Counted from the stretch's first letter, positions 49,758-59,138 are shown. The stretch is DNA of 64,000 nucleotides from Kitasatospora sp. MAP5-34 (GCF_029894335.1 NZ_JARXZC010000025.1:44144-108143), one strand, 5' to 3'. The notes: generated by a model not told the origin, from the sequence alone. A program made the numbers and translations.

Positions 49758-52304
49758 GTGCCGCAACTGGTAGCAGACATCAACGGACAGCGGCGGGTCC
49801 TGGAGCCTGAGCGGTCCTACACCCTCGGACGCGACCCGAACTCGGACTTCCGTTTCGAGGACGCCCGGGTCTCCTGGCGGCACGCCACCATCTCCTTCAA
49901 CGGCACCGGTTGGCAGCTGGAGGACCACGGCAGCACCAACGGGACGTACGCCGGAGCCGGCCGCACGCTGCACCTCCCGCTGCTGCCCGGCACGACGGTC
50001 AACCTGGGCAACGCCGAGAACGGCCCCCGGCTGACCTTCACCGCTCCCGCGCCCACCCCCGCAGTCCCGGCCCAGCAGGCGGCCCACCAGCCCGCCGAGC
50101 CCGCCTGGCACGAGGCGGCCACCAGCCGCAGCCCGGCTCCGGCGCCCGCGCCGGCCCACGCGCCCCCGGCCTGGCCGGCCCACCTCCAGTCGCCCGCCCA
50201 GCCGCAGCCGCAGGCGTCCTGGGGGCCGGCGGCCGCCTCGGTGCCGCCGCAGCAGGGCGTCCCCGGCCCGCCCGCCGGCGGCCGGGCCAACCCGACGATG
50301 ATCCGTAACCTCACTGCGGCCATGCGGGTGATCCGGATCGGCCGCGCCCTCGACAACGACATCGTGGTCTCCGACCTCCAGGTCTCCCGTCACCACGCGG
50401 AGCTGCGGCAGCTGCCCGACGGCCGGTACGAGATCGCCGACCTCGGCAGCCACAACGGCATCTTCCTCAACGGCCAGCCCGTCCAGCGCCAGCTGGTCGG
50501 CCAGTACGACCGCCTGACGGTCGGCCACTCCACCTTCCAGCTGGTCGGCGACCAGCTGCAGGAGTTCGTCGACGACGGCGCCGTCACCTTCTCCGCCTGC
50601 CACCTGACGGTCGAGGTCGACCACAAGGGCGGCAAGAAGGTGCTGCTCGACGACGTCAGCTTCTCCGTCCCGGAGAAGTCCCTGGTCGCCGTCATCGGTC
50701 CCTCCGGCTCCGGGAAGTCCACCCTCCTGCGCGCTCTCACCGGCTACCGCCCGGCCGACCGCGGCGACGTCCTCTACGACGGCCGCAACCTCTACAAGCA
50801 GTTCGCCGAGCTGCGCTCGCGGATCGGCCTGGTGCCGCAGTCGGAGATCCTGCACAAGGAGCTGACCGTCCGCAGCGGGCTCAAGTACGCCGCCCGGCTG
50901 CGCTTCCCCGGCGACACCGAGGCCGCCGAGCGCGAGCGCCGGATCGACGAGGTGCTGTTCGAGCTGCGCCTGGACAAGCGCGCCGACAACCGGATCACCG
51001 CGCTCTCCGGCGGCCAGCAGAAGCGCGTCTCGGTCGCCCTGGAGCTGCTCACCAAGCCCTCGTTGATCTTCCTGGACGAGCCCACCTCCGGCCTCGACCC
51101 GGGCATGGACCGCGAGGTCATGCAGACCCTGCGCGGCCTGGCCGACGACGGTCGGACCGTGCTCGTCGTCACCCACTCCGTCGCCGAACTCGCGCTCTGC
51201 GACCGGCTGCTGGTGATGGCTCCGGGCGGCTCGGTGGCGTACTTCGGGCCGCCGGACGAGGCGCTGCACTTCTTCGGCTACCAGACCTGGGCCGACGTCT
51301 TCCAGGCTTTCGAGAACTACCCCGAGCACGACTGGGCCGGGCGCTACCGGGGCTCGGTGCACTACCAGCAGTACTCGGCGGACGTGGACTCCGTCGCCGC
51401 GCAGTCCCTCTCGATCACCCGCGAACGGGCCCGGCCGCTCAAGCCGCAGAGCTGGGGCTCGCAGCTCTGGACGCTGATCCGCCGTTACCTGGCGGTGATC
51501 GCCTCGGACCGGGGGTTCCTCGGGCTGTCGCTGCTGCTGCCGCTGGTCCTCGGGGTGGTGAGCGCCGTGATCCCGGACGACTGCGGGCTGGCCGCCTGCG
51601 CCGGCACCGGCCGCAACGACGTCTCGCGGATGATCCTGCTGGTGCTGGCCTTCGGCGCCTGCCTCTCCGGCTGCGCGAACTCGGTCCGTGAGCTGATCAA
51701 GGAACGGGCGATCTACGAACGGGAACGGGCCACCGGGCTCTCCCGGTCCGCGTACCTGATGTCGAAGATCATCGTGCTCGGGGCGGTCAGCTTCGTCCAG
51801 GGCGCGCTCATCTCGGCCATCGGCTTCGGGGTGCGCACCCTGCCCGCCGAGGGGCTGATCCTCCAGCACTCGCCCGCCGTCGAGATGGCGTTCGGCATCA
51901 TCCTGCTCAGCTTCACCTCGATGATGGTCGGCCTGGTGATCTCGGCCCTGGTCAAGACCGCCGAGAAGACCATGCCGCTGCTGGTCATGTTCGCCATCAT
52001 CCAGATGGTCTTCACCGGCGCGATCTTCCAGCTCTTCGACAAGCCCGGCCTGGAGCAGCTCGCCTGGCTGATGCCCGCCCGCTGGGGCGTGGCCGCCACC
52101 GGCAACACCCTCGACCTGGCCCACATCTCCCCGGTGGTCAACACCAGGCCGGGCGCCAAGCCCGTGCTGGACGCCATCTGGGACCACTCCGCCGCCCACC
52201 TGATCACCAACTGCCTCGCCCTGGTCGTCATCTCGGTCGGCCTCGCGTTCCTCGTCCAGCGCCTCCAGCGCCGCCACGAGCCGGAGGTCATGCAGCGCGG
52301 CTGA
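49758..52304 (+). CDS. FHA-domain ABC transporter, ABCG/ABC-2 type fused permease
   Basis: 848-residue single-chain exporter. Two FHA domains come first: YTLGRDPNSDFRFEDARVSWRHATIS and about residues 190-245, VIRIGRALDNDIVVSDLQVSRHHAEL with GSHNGIFLNG; a Pro/Ala-rich linker separates them. Next an ABC ATPase (Walker A GPSGSGKST at about 314, signature LSGGQQKR, Walker B LIFLDEPTSGLDP), then an ABC-2 permease with six membrane segments. FHA domains bind phosphothreonine, so Ser/Thr kinases probably control transport. GTG 49758 gives the common VPQLVADINGQ start. Substrate unknown. Confidence 0.92.
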   Translation: MPQLVADINGQRRVLEPERSYTLGRDPNSDFRFEDARVSWRHATISFNGTGWQLEDHGSTNGTYAGAGRTLHLPLLPGTTVNLGNAENGPRLTFTAPAPTPAVPAQQAAHQPAEPAWHEAATSRSPAPAPAPAHAPPAWPAHLQSPAQPQPQASWGPAAASVPPQQGVPGPPAGGRANPTMIRNLTAAMRVIRIGRALDNDIVVSDLQVSRHHAELRQLPDGRYEIADLGSHNGIFLNGQPVQRQLVGQYDRLTVGHSTFQLVGDQLQEFVDDGAVTFSACHLTVEVDHKGGKKVLLDDVSFSVPEKSLVAVIGPSGSGKSTLLRALTGYRPADRGDVLYDGRNLYKQFAELRSRIGLVPQSEILHKELTVRSGLKYAARLRFPGDTEAAERERRIDEVLFELRLDKRADNRITALSGGQQKRVSVALELLTKPSLIFLDEPTSGLDPGMDREVMQTLRGLADDGRTVLVVTHSVAELALCDRLLVMAPGGSVAYFGPPDEALHFFGYQTWADVFQAFENYPEHDWAGRYRGSVHYQQYSADVDSVAAQSLSITRERARPLKPQSWGSQLWTLIRRYLAVIASDRGFLGLSLLLPLVLGVVSAVIPDDCGLAACAGTGRNDVSRMILLVLAFGACLSGCANSVRELIKERAIYERERATGLSRSAYLMSKIIVLGAVSFVQGALISAIGFGVRTLPAEGLILQHSPAVEMAFGIILLSFTSMMVGLVISALVKTAEKTMPLLVMFAIIQMVFTGAIFQLFDKPGLEQLAWLMPARWGVAATGNTLDLAHISPVVNTRPGAKPVLDAIWDHSAAHLITNCLALVVISVGLAFLVQRLQRRHEPEVMQRG

Positions 52305-52328
52305 CGCCTGGTCTCTGGGCTGAGAGCA

Positions 52329-52436
52329 ACCGGGGCAGGGCGGGGGGAACGGTGCGATCAACCGTGCACGTGCGTCGTGGGCTGGTCGCGCGCGCAGTCA
52401 ATCAAAAGGGGCCCCGCGCCCCTGTTGCGGTTGCCC
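52329..52436. repeat. Dispersed intergenic element, copy G (diverged)
   Basis: GGGGCAGGGCGGGGGGAACGGTGCGATCAACC on the left and GGCCCCGCGCCCCTGTTGC on the right; the middle has extra bases (AATCAAAAGG). 3' of the exporter gene, before the leaderless kinase promoter. Confidence 0.55.
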
Positions 52437-52506
52437 CATCTGCCTAGGTCCACCGACGTACGTCCGGACCTGCGGGGGACGGAGGTCAGGGCGGTGGGGG
52501 CGACGG

Positions 52507-52512
52507 TAGCGT
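52507..52512 (+). promoter_or_regulatory. Possible -10 of a leaderless promoter (two-component genes)
   Basis: TAGCGT ends 6 nt before the ATG at 52519; only GAGGGC lies between, which could also act as a weak RBS. Confidence 0.4.
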
Positions 52513-52518
52513 GAGGGC

Positions 52519-53667
52519 ATGCCGACCGATGGAGTTCCCCGCTGCGACCCGTCCCTGAGCGGGATCGAGGCCGTCAGTGCGGCGGTGCTGGAGATGAGCC
52601 GGCACCTGGAGGTACGGGAGGTGCTGCGGCGGATCACCGCCTCCGCCCGCAGCCTGCTCGGTGCCGAGTACGCCGCCCTCGGGGTGCCCGACGACCACGG
52701 CGGGTTCGCCCAGTTCGTGGTGGACGGCGTGACCGACGAGCAGTGGAAGGCGATCGGCCCGCTGCCCCGCCAGCACGGCGTCCTCGCCACCATGCTGCAC
52801 GAACTGACGCCCACCCGGCTGGCCGACGTCCGGCAGGCCCCCGCCTTCGAGGGCTGGCCCGAGGCGCATCCCGACATGAAGGACTTCCTCGGGATGCCGA
52901 TCATCGACGGCACCGAGATCCTCGGAGCCGTGTTCCTGGCCAACAAGGAGGGCGGCTTCACCGCCCACGACGAGGAACTGCTCCGGATCCTCGCCGCCCA
53001 CGCCGCCCTCGCCCTCGGCAACGCCCGCCTCTACGAGCGCAGCCGGGAGCTCACCCTGGCCGGCGAACGTGCCCGGATCGCCCACGACCTGCACGACGCG
53101 GTCTCCCAGAAGCTCTTCTCGCTGCGCCTGACCGCCAAGGCCGCCGCCAAGCTGGTCGACCGCGACCCGGCCCGGGCCCGTGCCGAACTCGCCGAGGTCG
53201 CCCGGCTGGCCGCCGAGGCGGCCGACGAGCTGCGGACCGTGGTGGTCGAGCTGCGCCCCGCCGCGCTGGACGAGGACGGGTTGGTGGCGACCCTGGCGTC
53301 CCAGGTGCAGGTGCTCGACCGGGCGCACTCGGCCGTCGTGCGCTTCGCCACCCAGGGTGTCCGGACCCTGCCGCCGGCTCAGGAGGCGGCGGTGCTGCGG
53401 GTCGCCCAGGAGGCGCTGCACAACGCGCTGCGGCACTCCGGGGCGGCCAACGTCGACATCACGCTGAGCGGGACACCCGCCAGGGGCGCCGTCCTGCGGG
53501 TCGCCGACGACGGGCGCGGCTTCGACCCGGACTCCGTCCGCCGCGCGGGCCGGCACCTCGGCCTGGTGTCGATGCGTGACCGGGCGGCGGCGGTGGGCGG
53601 CAGACTGTCCCTGGAATCGGCCCCGGGCAAGGGGACCGTCATCGAGCTGGAGGTCCCAGGTGCCTGA
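52519..53667 (+). CDS. GAF-domain sensor histidine kinase (NarL-partner type)
   Basis: 382 residues, no membrane segment, so cytoplasmic. GAF domain at about 30-165 (LLGAEYAALGVPDDHGGFAQFVVDGVTD to TAHDEELLRILAAHAALALGNARLYE). HisKA_3 dimerisation with phospho-acceptor His in ERARIAHDLHDAVSQKLFSL (about 188). ATPase domain: VAQEALHNALRHSGA and DDGRGFDPD. GAF ligand unknown. Overlaps the response regulator by 8 nt. Confidence 0.93.
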   Translation: MPTDGVPRCDPSLSGIEAVSAAVLEMSRHLEVREVLRRITASARSLLGAEYAALGVPDDHGGFAQFVVDGVTDEQWKAIGPLPRQHGVLATMLHELTPTRLADVRQAPAFEGWPEAHPDMKDFLGMPIIDGTEILGAVFLANKEGGFTAHDEELLRILAAHAALALGNARLYERSRELTLAGERARIAHDLHDAVSQKLFSLRLTAKAAAKLVDRDPARARAELAEVARLAAEAADELRTVVVELRPAALDEDGLVATLASQVQVLDRAHSAVVRFATQGVRTLPPAQEAAVLRVAQEALHNALRHSGAANVDITLSGTPARGAVLRVADDGRGFDPDSVRRAGRHLGLVSMRDRAAAVGGRLSLESAPGKGTVIELEVPGA

Positions 53668-54307
53668 CCTGACGTCACCGATCCGCGTGCTGCTGGTGGA
53701 CGACCACCAGGTGGTTCGGCGCGGCCTGCGCACCTTCCTGGAGGTCCAGGACGACATCGAGGTGGTCGGCGAGGCCGCCGACGGTGCCGAGGGCGTCGCC
53801 CGGGCCCAGGAGCTGCTGCCCGACGTCGTCCTGATGGACCTGAAGATGCCCGGTGTCGACGGCATCGAGGCCCTCAAGCTGCTCAAGGAGCAGGGCAGCG
53901 CGGCCCGCATCCTGATCGTCACCAGCTTCACCGAGCACCGCACCATGGTCCCCGCACTGCGGGCCGGCGCCGCCGGTTACGTCTACAAGGACGTCGACCC
54001 GGAGGCCCTCGCCGGGGCGATCCGCTCCGTCCACGCCGGCCACGTCCTGCTGCAGCCCGAACTCGCCGAGGCCCTCCTCTCCGAGGACTCCCCCCGCGCC
54101 CCGCAGGGCCGGGGCGGCACCCTGACGGAGCGTGAGCGCGAGGTGCTCGGCCACATCGCCGACGGCCGCTCCAACCGCGAGATCGCCCGCAGCCTCCACC
54201 TCTCCGAGAAGACGGTCAAGACCCACGTCTCCAACATCCTGATGAAGCTCGACCTCTCCGACCGCACCCAGGCCGCCCTCTGGGCCGTCCGCAACGGCGA
54301 GGCCTGA
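53660..54307 (+). CDS. NarL/FixJ-family response regulator
   Basis: 215 residues. Receiver domain with acidic pair VLLVDDHQ, phospho-acceptor Asp in VVLMDLKMPG (about 59) and conserved Lys in YVYKDVD. LuxR-type helix-turn-helix at about 150-205: LTEREREVLGHIADGRSNREIARSLHLSEKTVKTHVSNILMKL. GTG 53660 starts inside the kinase gene; the pair is a clear cognate system. Targets unknown. Confidence 0.94.
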   Translation: MPDLTSPIRVLLVDDHQVVRRGLRTFLEVQDDIEVVGEAADGAEGVARAQELLPDVVLMDLKMPGVDGIEALKLLKEQGSAARILIVTSFTEHRTMVPALRAGAAGYVYKDVDPEALAGAIRSVHAGHVLLQPELAEALLSEDSPRAPQGRGGTLTEREREVLGHIADGRSNREIARSLHLSEKTVKTHVSNILMKLDLSDRTQAALWAVRNGEA

Positions 54308-54317
54308 CAGGTTTTTT

Positions 54318-54392
54318 CAGGGGCGCGGGGAACTGCGCGCTCAACCATGCAGATACGTTGCGCCCTGGTCGCACAGCTCCCCGCGCCCCCTG
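54318..54392. repeat. Dispersed intergenic element, copy H
   Basis: Left arm AGGGGCGCGGGGAACTGCGC, middle TCAACCATGCAGATACGTTGCGCCCTGG, right arm GCACAGCTCCCCGCGCCCCC; preceded by T6. Between the convergent response regulator and the gene at 54396. Confidence 0.8.
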
Positions 54393-54395
54393 CGG

Positions 54396-55196
54396 TTACC
54401 GTCGCTGTTCGTCGGGCAGGGAGTTGTACGCCGCCACCTGCGCCCGGCGGGCGACCCGCTGAAGGGGCGCCAGCGCTTCCCGCCGCGCCGTCATCTCCGA
54501 GGCGCTGACCGCCGCGCCGTGCCCGCTCAGCGCGATCGACAGCAGCGCCGAGATCTGCCGCGCGGACTCCAGCACCCGCACCGCGCGCGGCGGGTACCCG
54601 GGCGCCAGCAGCTCCGCGTGGCCGCGCCGACGGTACGCCTCGAGGGCCCGCAGCGCTTCGGGCCCGGCGCCCGCGACGTCGAGCTTCGTCAGCAGCAGGG
54701 TGGTCTCCCGCAGCCCGTCCGCGAGCTCGCGCTCGGCCTCGTGCAGTGACGGGACGTCGGCCGGCGGGCTGTCGTTGACCACCGAGCAGCGCCACAGCAC
54801 CGTCACCGCCTGGTCCCCGGCCGGGCCGAACACCTCGACCTCCGGTACCAGCCCGAGCGGCAGCCCGAGCGCGAGCACCGCCTCCCCGGCGGCCATCGCG
54901 CGGGTGTTGAACTCGGCCGGCCCGGTCAGCCCGATCGGATGCCCGGCCGACGGCAGGGCGAGCCGCAGCCCTGTGACGCCCAACACCCGCAGCCGCCCGA
55001 GCGCCCAGGTGAGCCCGTGCAACTCTCCCGCCGGATCGCCCGGCAGCCCGGTCACCCGGTGCGTCTCGTCGTCGCCCAGCACGGCCGCTGCGGCGTTGTC
55101 CGGCGGCGCGAAGCCGCCCAGCAGGGCGTTGCCCCATGCGGTGAGCCGCCCGGAGCGGGGCTCTTCGTACGGATTGTCAGCGGGAGTAGCGAGCAT
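54396..55196 (-). CDS. Conserved actinobacterial protein of unknown function
   Basis: 266 residues, not recognised as a known enzyme family. It starts MLATPADNPYEEPRSGRLTAWGNALLGGFAPPDNA and is rich in Ala/Leu; the central part has alternating strand and helix segments (LRLALPSAGHPIGLTGPAEFNTRAM) and the C-terminal half is largely helical. No membrane segment or motif stands out. ATG 55196. Convergent with the response regulator, divergent from the ABC gene. Confidence 0.75.
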   Translation of the reverse strand: MLATPADNPYEEPRSGRLTAWGNALLGGFAPPDNAAAAVLGDDETHRVTGLPGDPAGELHGLTWALGRLRVLGVTGLRLALPSAGHPIGLTGPAEFNTRAMAAGEAVLALGLPLGLVPEVEVFGPAGDQAVTVLWRCSVVNDSPPADVPSLHEAERELADGLRETTLLLTKLDVAGAGPEALRALEAYRRRGHAELLAPGYPPRAVRVLESARQISALLSIALSGHGAAVSASEMTARREALAPLQRVARRAQVAAYNSLPDEQRR

Positions 55197-55395
55197 CGGG
55201 CCAGCCTACGGAATGACCGGCTACCCAGGTGGCGTAGGTTTGCCCTGTGCTGCGAGCGGCGCACCCCTCCCAGCCTTACCGGGCAGCCGGAGTATGCTGC
55301 CCGCCCGCACCGACTAGTCGAACGAGTGGACCGCACCCGAGGACCCGCGCGCAGGCCCTCGGACGGCCGAATTCTGCATTGGGGAAGGCGTAGGC

Positions 55396-56187
55396 ATGAG
55401 CGACGTGCTGGAGCTGGTGGACGTATCCGTGGTCCGGGAGGGCCGCGCGCTTGTCGACCAGGTCTCCTGGTCGATCTCGGAGGGCGAGCGCTGGGTGATC
55501 CTGGGCCCCAACGGCGCCGGCAAGACGACCCTGCTGCAGGTCGCCTCCACCTACCTCTTCCCGAGCACCGGCCAGGCCGCGATCCTCGGCGAGAAGCTCG
55601 GCTCGGTCGACGTCTTCGAGCTGCGCCAGCGGATCGGCCTGGCCGGCGCCTCCATGATCGACAAGTTGCCCGCCGACCAGACCGTGCTGCAGAGCGTGCT
55701 CACCGCCGCGTACGGGATGACCGCCAGCTGGCGCGAGCAGTACGAGACCACCGACGAGCAGCGGGCCCTTGTCCTGCTCGACCGGCTCGGCATGGCCGAC
55801 TACACGACCCGCAAGTTCGGCACCCTCTCCGAGGGCGAGCGCAAGCGCACCCTGATCGCCCGCGCCCTGATGACCGACCCCGAGCTACTGCTGCTGGACG
55901 AGCCCGCCGCCGGTCTCGACCTCGGCGGCCGCGAGGACCTGGTCCGCCGCCTCGGCGCACTGGCCCAGGACGCGTACGCCCCGGCGATGGCGATGGTGAC
56001 GCACCACGTCGAGGAGATCGCCCCCGGCTTCACCCACGTGCTGATGATCCGTCAGGGCAAGGTGCTGACCGCCGGCCCGATCGACACCGAGCTGACCGCC
56101 CGCAACCTCTCGCTCTGCTTCGGCCTGCCGCTCACCCTCGAGCGCCACGGCGACCGCTGGTCCGCGCAGGGCCTCCCGCTGGGCTGA
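55396..56187 (+). CDS. ABC transporter ATP-binding protein
   Basis: 263 residues, one ABC ATPase domain: Walker A GPNGAGKTT (about 38-46), signature LSEGERKR (GERKRT), Walker B LLLLDEPAAGLD, H-loop MVTHHVEEI. The sequence resembles the stand-alone ModF/YlmA-type ATPase group of actinomycetes. No permease gene is adjacent. ATG 55396 with GGGGAAGG upstream. Partner and substrate unknown. Confidence 0.9.
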   Translation: MSDVLELVDVSVVREGRALVDQVSWSISEGERWVILGPNGAGKTTLLQVASTYLFPSTGQAAILGEKLGSVDVFELRQRIGLAGASMIDKLPADQTVLQSVLTAAYGMTASWREQYETTDEQRALVLLDRLGMADYTTRKFGTLSEGERKRTLIARALMTDPELLLLDEPAAGLDLGGREDLVRRLGALAQDAYAPAMAMVTHHVEEIAPGFTHVLMIRQGKVLTAGPIDTELTARNLSLCFGLPLTLERHGDRWSAQGLPLG

Positions 56188-56295
56188 TCCGCCTCAGAGC
56201 GTCTGGAGGATGGCTGAACTCGGGCTGCTCGCACGGACGGCCGGTTTCGTCCGGTCACCTGCGGGAACTTTCAGCCGGGAGAGTCCTCCCCTCCC

Positions 56296-56301
56296 TAGGA
56301 T
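56296..56301 (+). promoter_or_regulatory. Possible -10 of a leaderless promoter (nfeD)
   Basis: TAGGAT ends 6 nt before the GTG at 56308, with no RBS between. Would drive nfeD and the SPFH gene. Confidence 0.5.
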
Positions 56302-56307
56302 GGTCCC

Positions 56308-56730
56308 GTGGATAGCTGGATCTGGTGGCTGCTCGTCGCCGTTGCTCTGGGCGTTCCGTTGGTGTTCACGGCGCTGCCGGAGTTCGCCATGTTCGCCATC
56401 GGGGCCGGTGTCACCGCTCTCGCCGCAGTGTTGGGCGCGGGGGCGGTGCTGCAGTTCGTGGTGTTCGTGGGAGTCTCGGTAGCCATGTTGGCGTTCGCCC
56501 GCCCGATCGCCTACCGGCAGATCCGGCGGGGTCCGGGCGTCAAGATGGGCATCGAAGCGCTCACCGGCGCCACCGCGTTGGTGAAGGAGCGGGTCGACGG
56601 GGAGGGCGGGCGGATCAAGCTGAACGGCGAGATCTGGTCGGCCCGAGCGCTCCACCCCGGCAGCGTTTACGAGCCGGGGGAGCACGTCGACGTCGTCGAG
56701 ATCCAGGGCGCGACCGCCCTGGTGGTCTAG
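56308..56730 (+). CDS. NfeD-like membrane protein
   Basis: 140 residues: three hydrophobic segments in the first 70 (WIWWLLVAVALGVPLVF, FAMFAIGAGVTALAAVLGAGAVLQFVVFVGVSVAML) and a C-terminal OB-fold (GATALVKERVDGEGGRIKLNGEIWSARAL...VEIQGATALVV), the NfeD layout. These proteins partner SPFH proteins in membrane microdomains; the SPFH gene follows 47 nt later. GTG 56308. Confidence 0.9.
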   Translation: MDSWIWWLLVAVALGVPLVFTALPEFAMFAIGAGVTALAAVLGAGAVLQFVVFVGVSVAMLAFARPIAYRQIRRGPGVKMGIEALTGATALVKERVDGEGGRIKLNGEIWSARALHPGSVYEPGEHVDVVEIQGATALVV

Positions 56731-56777
56731 GGTCCGTTCAGTTCCGTTCTGTTCAAGGTCTTTCAGGGGAGAAGTCC

Positions 56778-57824
56778 GTGGAACCCGTCCTTATCGTGCT
56801 GGTCGTCCTGGTCGTGGTGGCCTTCATCGCATTGATCAAGACGATCCAGGTGATCCCACAGGCCAGTGCCGCGATCGTCGAGCGTTTCGGCCGTTACACC
56901 CGCACGCTCAGCGCGGGCCTGAACATCGTGGTCCCGTTCATCGACAACGTGCGCAACCGGATCGACCTGCGCGAGCAGGTCGTGCCCTTCCCGCCGCAGC
57001 CGGTGATCACCCAGGACAACCTGGTGGTCAACATCGACACCGTCATCTACTACCAGGTCACCGACCCGCGCGCCGCGACGTACGAGGTCGCCAGCTACAT
57101 CCAGGCGATCGAGCAGCTCACCGTCACCACGCTCCGCAACATCATCGGCTCGATGGACCTGGAGTCGACCCTGACCTCCCGTGAGGTCATCAACGCCGGT
57201 CTGCGCGGCGTCCTGGACGAGGCCACCGGCAAGTGGGGTATCCGGGTCAACCGGGTCGAGCTCAAGGCGATCGAGCCGCCGACCTCCATCCAGGACTCGA
57301 TGGAGAAGCAGATGCGCGCCGACCGTGACAAGCGCGCCGCGATCCTCACCGCCGAGGGCGCCCGGCAGGCCGCGATCCTGCGCGCCGAGGGTGAGAAGCA
57401 GGCGGACGTGCTGCGCGCCGAGGGTGAGGCCCAGGCGGCGGTGCTGCGCGCCGACGGCGAGGCGGCCGCCATCCGTACGGTCTTCGAGGCCATCCACGAC
57501 GGCGACGCCGACCAGAAGCTGCTCGCCTACCAGTACCTGCAGACCCTGCCCGAGCTGGCCAAGGGCGACTCGAACAAGCTCTGGATCATCCCGAGCGAGG
57601 TCGGCGACGCCCTCAAGGGCCTCGGTGGCGCGTTCGGCGGCATGAACGGCGGCTTCGGCGGCAACGGCGCGGCTCCGGCCGCCCCGGTCGCGCCGCCCTC
57701 GACCCAGGTCCCGCTGGACAAGGGCAACCACACCGCCGGTCCCCGCCCGCTGAACACCGAGAAGGGCACCGCCCGCCCGCGCGTCGAGCCGAACCGCGAG
57801 TACCCGACGATCGACCCCGAGTAG
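56778..57824 (+). CDS. SPFH/Band 7 (stomatin/flotillin-like) protein
   Basis: 348 residues. N-terminal membrane segment VLIVLVVLVVVAFIALI; Band 7 domain at about 25-195 (VERFGRYTRTLSAGLNIVVPFIDNV and VINAGLRGVLDEATGKWGIRVNRVELKAI). Then a coiled-coil with repeats of RAEGE/RADGE. C-terminal tail Gly/Ala/Pro-rich. Organises membrane domains and may bind proteases. GTG 56778 with GGGGAGAAG upstream; co-transcribed with nfeD. Confidence 0.92.
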   Translation: MEPVLIVLVVLVVVAFIALIKTIQVIPQASAAIVERFGRYTRTLSAGLNIVVPFIDNVRNRIDLREQVVPFPPQPVITQDNLVVNIDTVIYYQVTDPRAATYEVASYIQAIEQLTVTTLRNIIGSMDLESTLTSREVINAGLRGVLDEATGKWGIRVNRVELKAIEPPTSIQDSMEKQMRADRDKRAAILTAEGARQAAILRAEGEKQADVLRAEGEAQAAVLRADGEAAAIRTVFEAIHDGDADQKLLAYQYLQTLPELAKGDSNKLWIIPSEVGDALKGLGGAFGGMNGGFGGNGAAPAAPVAPPSTQVPLDKGNHTAGPRPLNTEKGTARPRVEPNREYPTIDPE

Positions 57825-57833
57825 TAACGACGT

Positions 57834-57879
57834 CAGCCGCAGCAGGGACGCGGCTCTGCCCGTCCCTGCTGCTCGGCTG
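57834..57879 (+). terminator. Terminator after the SPFH gene
   Basis: CAGCCG and AGCAGGGACG pair with CGTCCCTGCT and CGGCTG around a 10-nt loop, 9 nt after the stop. Confidence 0.8.
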
Positions 57880-57970
57880 CCTCCGTGTACCGGATACCGG
57901 AATGCCCTATCCGCCGCGCCGCAGGCTGCTGCATGATCGTGCCTGACAGCACCGCTGGAGGGACACGCAC

Positions 57971-58732
57971 ATGACGTTGTGGGAGGGGCTCGCCGTTCTG
58001 GCGGCCGGTGTCGGGGCGGGGACGATAAACGCGGTCGTCGGCTCGGGCACCCTGATCACCTTCCCCGTCCTACTCGCCTTCGGCCTGCCGCCGGTCACCG
58101 CCAACGTCTCCAACACGCTCGGGCTGGTCCCCGGCTCGATCAGCGCCACCGTCGGCTACCGCCGCGAACTCGTCGGCCAGGGCCGCAGACTCCGCCGCCT
58201 GGGCACCGCCTCGCTCCTCGGTGGCCTGCTCGGCGCCTATCTGCTCATCAGACTGCCCAGCAAGGCCTTCGACTCGATCGTCCCCGTGCTGATCCTGCTC
58301 GCCCTCGTCCTGGTGGTGATCCAGCCCCGGGTGGCACGCGCGATGGCGGCTCGCCGACGGGACGAGGACGGCGCCCCGGAGGCCGGCCCGGTCCTGCTCG
58401 GCGGGGTCTTCCTGGCCGGCGTCTACGGCGGCTACTTCGGCGCGGCCCAGGGCGTCCTGCTGATCGCCATCATGGGCATGTTGCTGCAGGACAGCATGCT
58501 GCGCATCAACGCGGCGAAGAACGCGCTGGCCCTGATCGTCAATGCCGTCGCCGCGATCTTCTTCCTCTTCGCCTCGTCCATCGACTGGACGGCCGTCCTG
58601 CTGATCGCCGTCGGCTCGGTGCTCGGCGGGCAACTCGGCGCCAAGGTCGGCCGGCGGCTCCCGCCGACCGCCCTGCGCGGGCTGATCGTGGTGATCGGGC
58701 TGGTCGCCGTCACCAGACTGCTCATCGCCTGA
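57971..58732 (+). CDS. TauE/SafE (TSUP) family sulfite/anion permease
   Basis: 253-residue protein with about eight hydrophobic segments. N-terminal GVGAGTINAVVGSGTLITFPVLLAFGLPPVTANVSNTLGLVPGS and mid-protein GVYGGYFGAAQGVLLIAIMG are the paired TSUP signatures. Family members move sulfite, organosulfonates or related anions. Single gene; substrate unknown. ATG 57971. Confidence 0.9.
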   Translation: MTLWEGLAVLAAGVGAGTINAVVGSGTLITFPVLLAFGLPPVTANVSNTLGLVPGSISATVGYRRELVGQGRRLRRLGTASLLGGLLGAYLLIRLPSKAFDSIVPVLILLALVLVVIQPRVARAMAARRRDEDGAPEAGPVLLGGVFLAGVYGGYFGAAQGVLLIAIMGMLLQDSMLRINAAKNALALIVNAVAAIFFLFASSIDWTAVLLIAVGSVLGGQLGAKVGRRLPPTALRGLIVVIGLVAVTRLLIA

Positions 58733-58838
58733 CTACGGCTGACGAACTTCCGGCCCGTCGCGAGGTGTCGGCGCCGCTCATGGTCCGGGGTCTTCCTATG
58801 CTCGTCGGAGCGTCCCTTCTCCTGAGGAGAGAACAACC

Positions 58839-59138
58839 GTGAGCAGCAGAACCCGTCTGACCGAGGACGAGATCACGGCGGGCCTGGCGGCCCTGCCCGA
58901 CTGGGCCCGGGTGGGCGACTCGCTCACCCGTACCGCCGAGACGGCGAGCTTCCCGACCGCGATCCGGGTGGTCGACGCCATCGCCGAGAAGGCCGAACAG
59001 CTCGACCACCACCCCGACATCGACATCCGCTGGCGCACCCTCCGGTTCGTCCTCTCCACCCACAGCGCGGGCGGCCTGACCAGCCTCGACCTCACCCTCG
59101 CCGCACACATCGACGAGGCCCTGCGCACCACCGGCTGA
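58839..59138 (+). CDS. 4a-hydroxytetrahydrobiopterin dehydratase (pterin carbinolamine dehydratase)
   Basis: 99 residues, full length for the family. The active-site motif AEQLDHHPDIDIRWRTLRFVLSTHSAGGLTSLD keeps the consecutive His pair and Pro. It recycles the pterin cofactor after aromatic amino acid hydroxylation, or serves as a pterin dehydratase in other routes. GTG 58839 with GAGGAGAG upstream. Stand-alone gene; possible -10 TATGCT at 58798. Confidence 0.92.
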   Translation: MSSRTRLTEDEITAGLAALPDWARVGDSLTRTAETASFPTAIRVVDAIAEKAEQLDHHPDIDIRWRTLRFVLSTHSAGGLTSLDLTLAAHIDEALRTTG

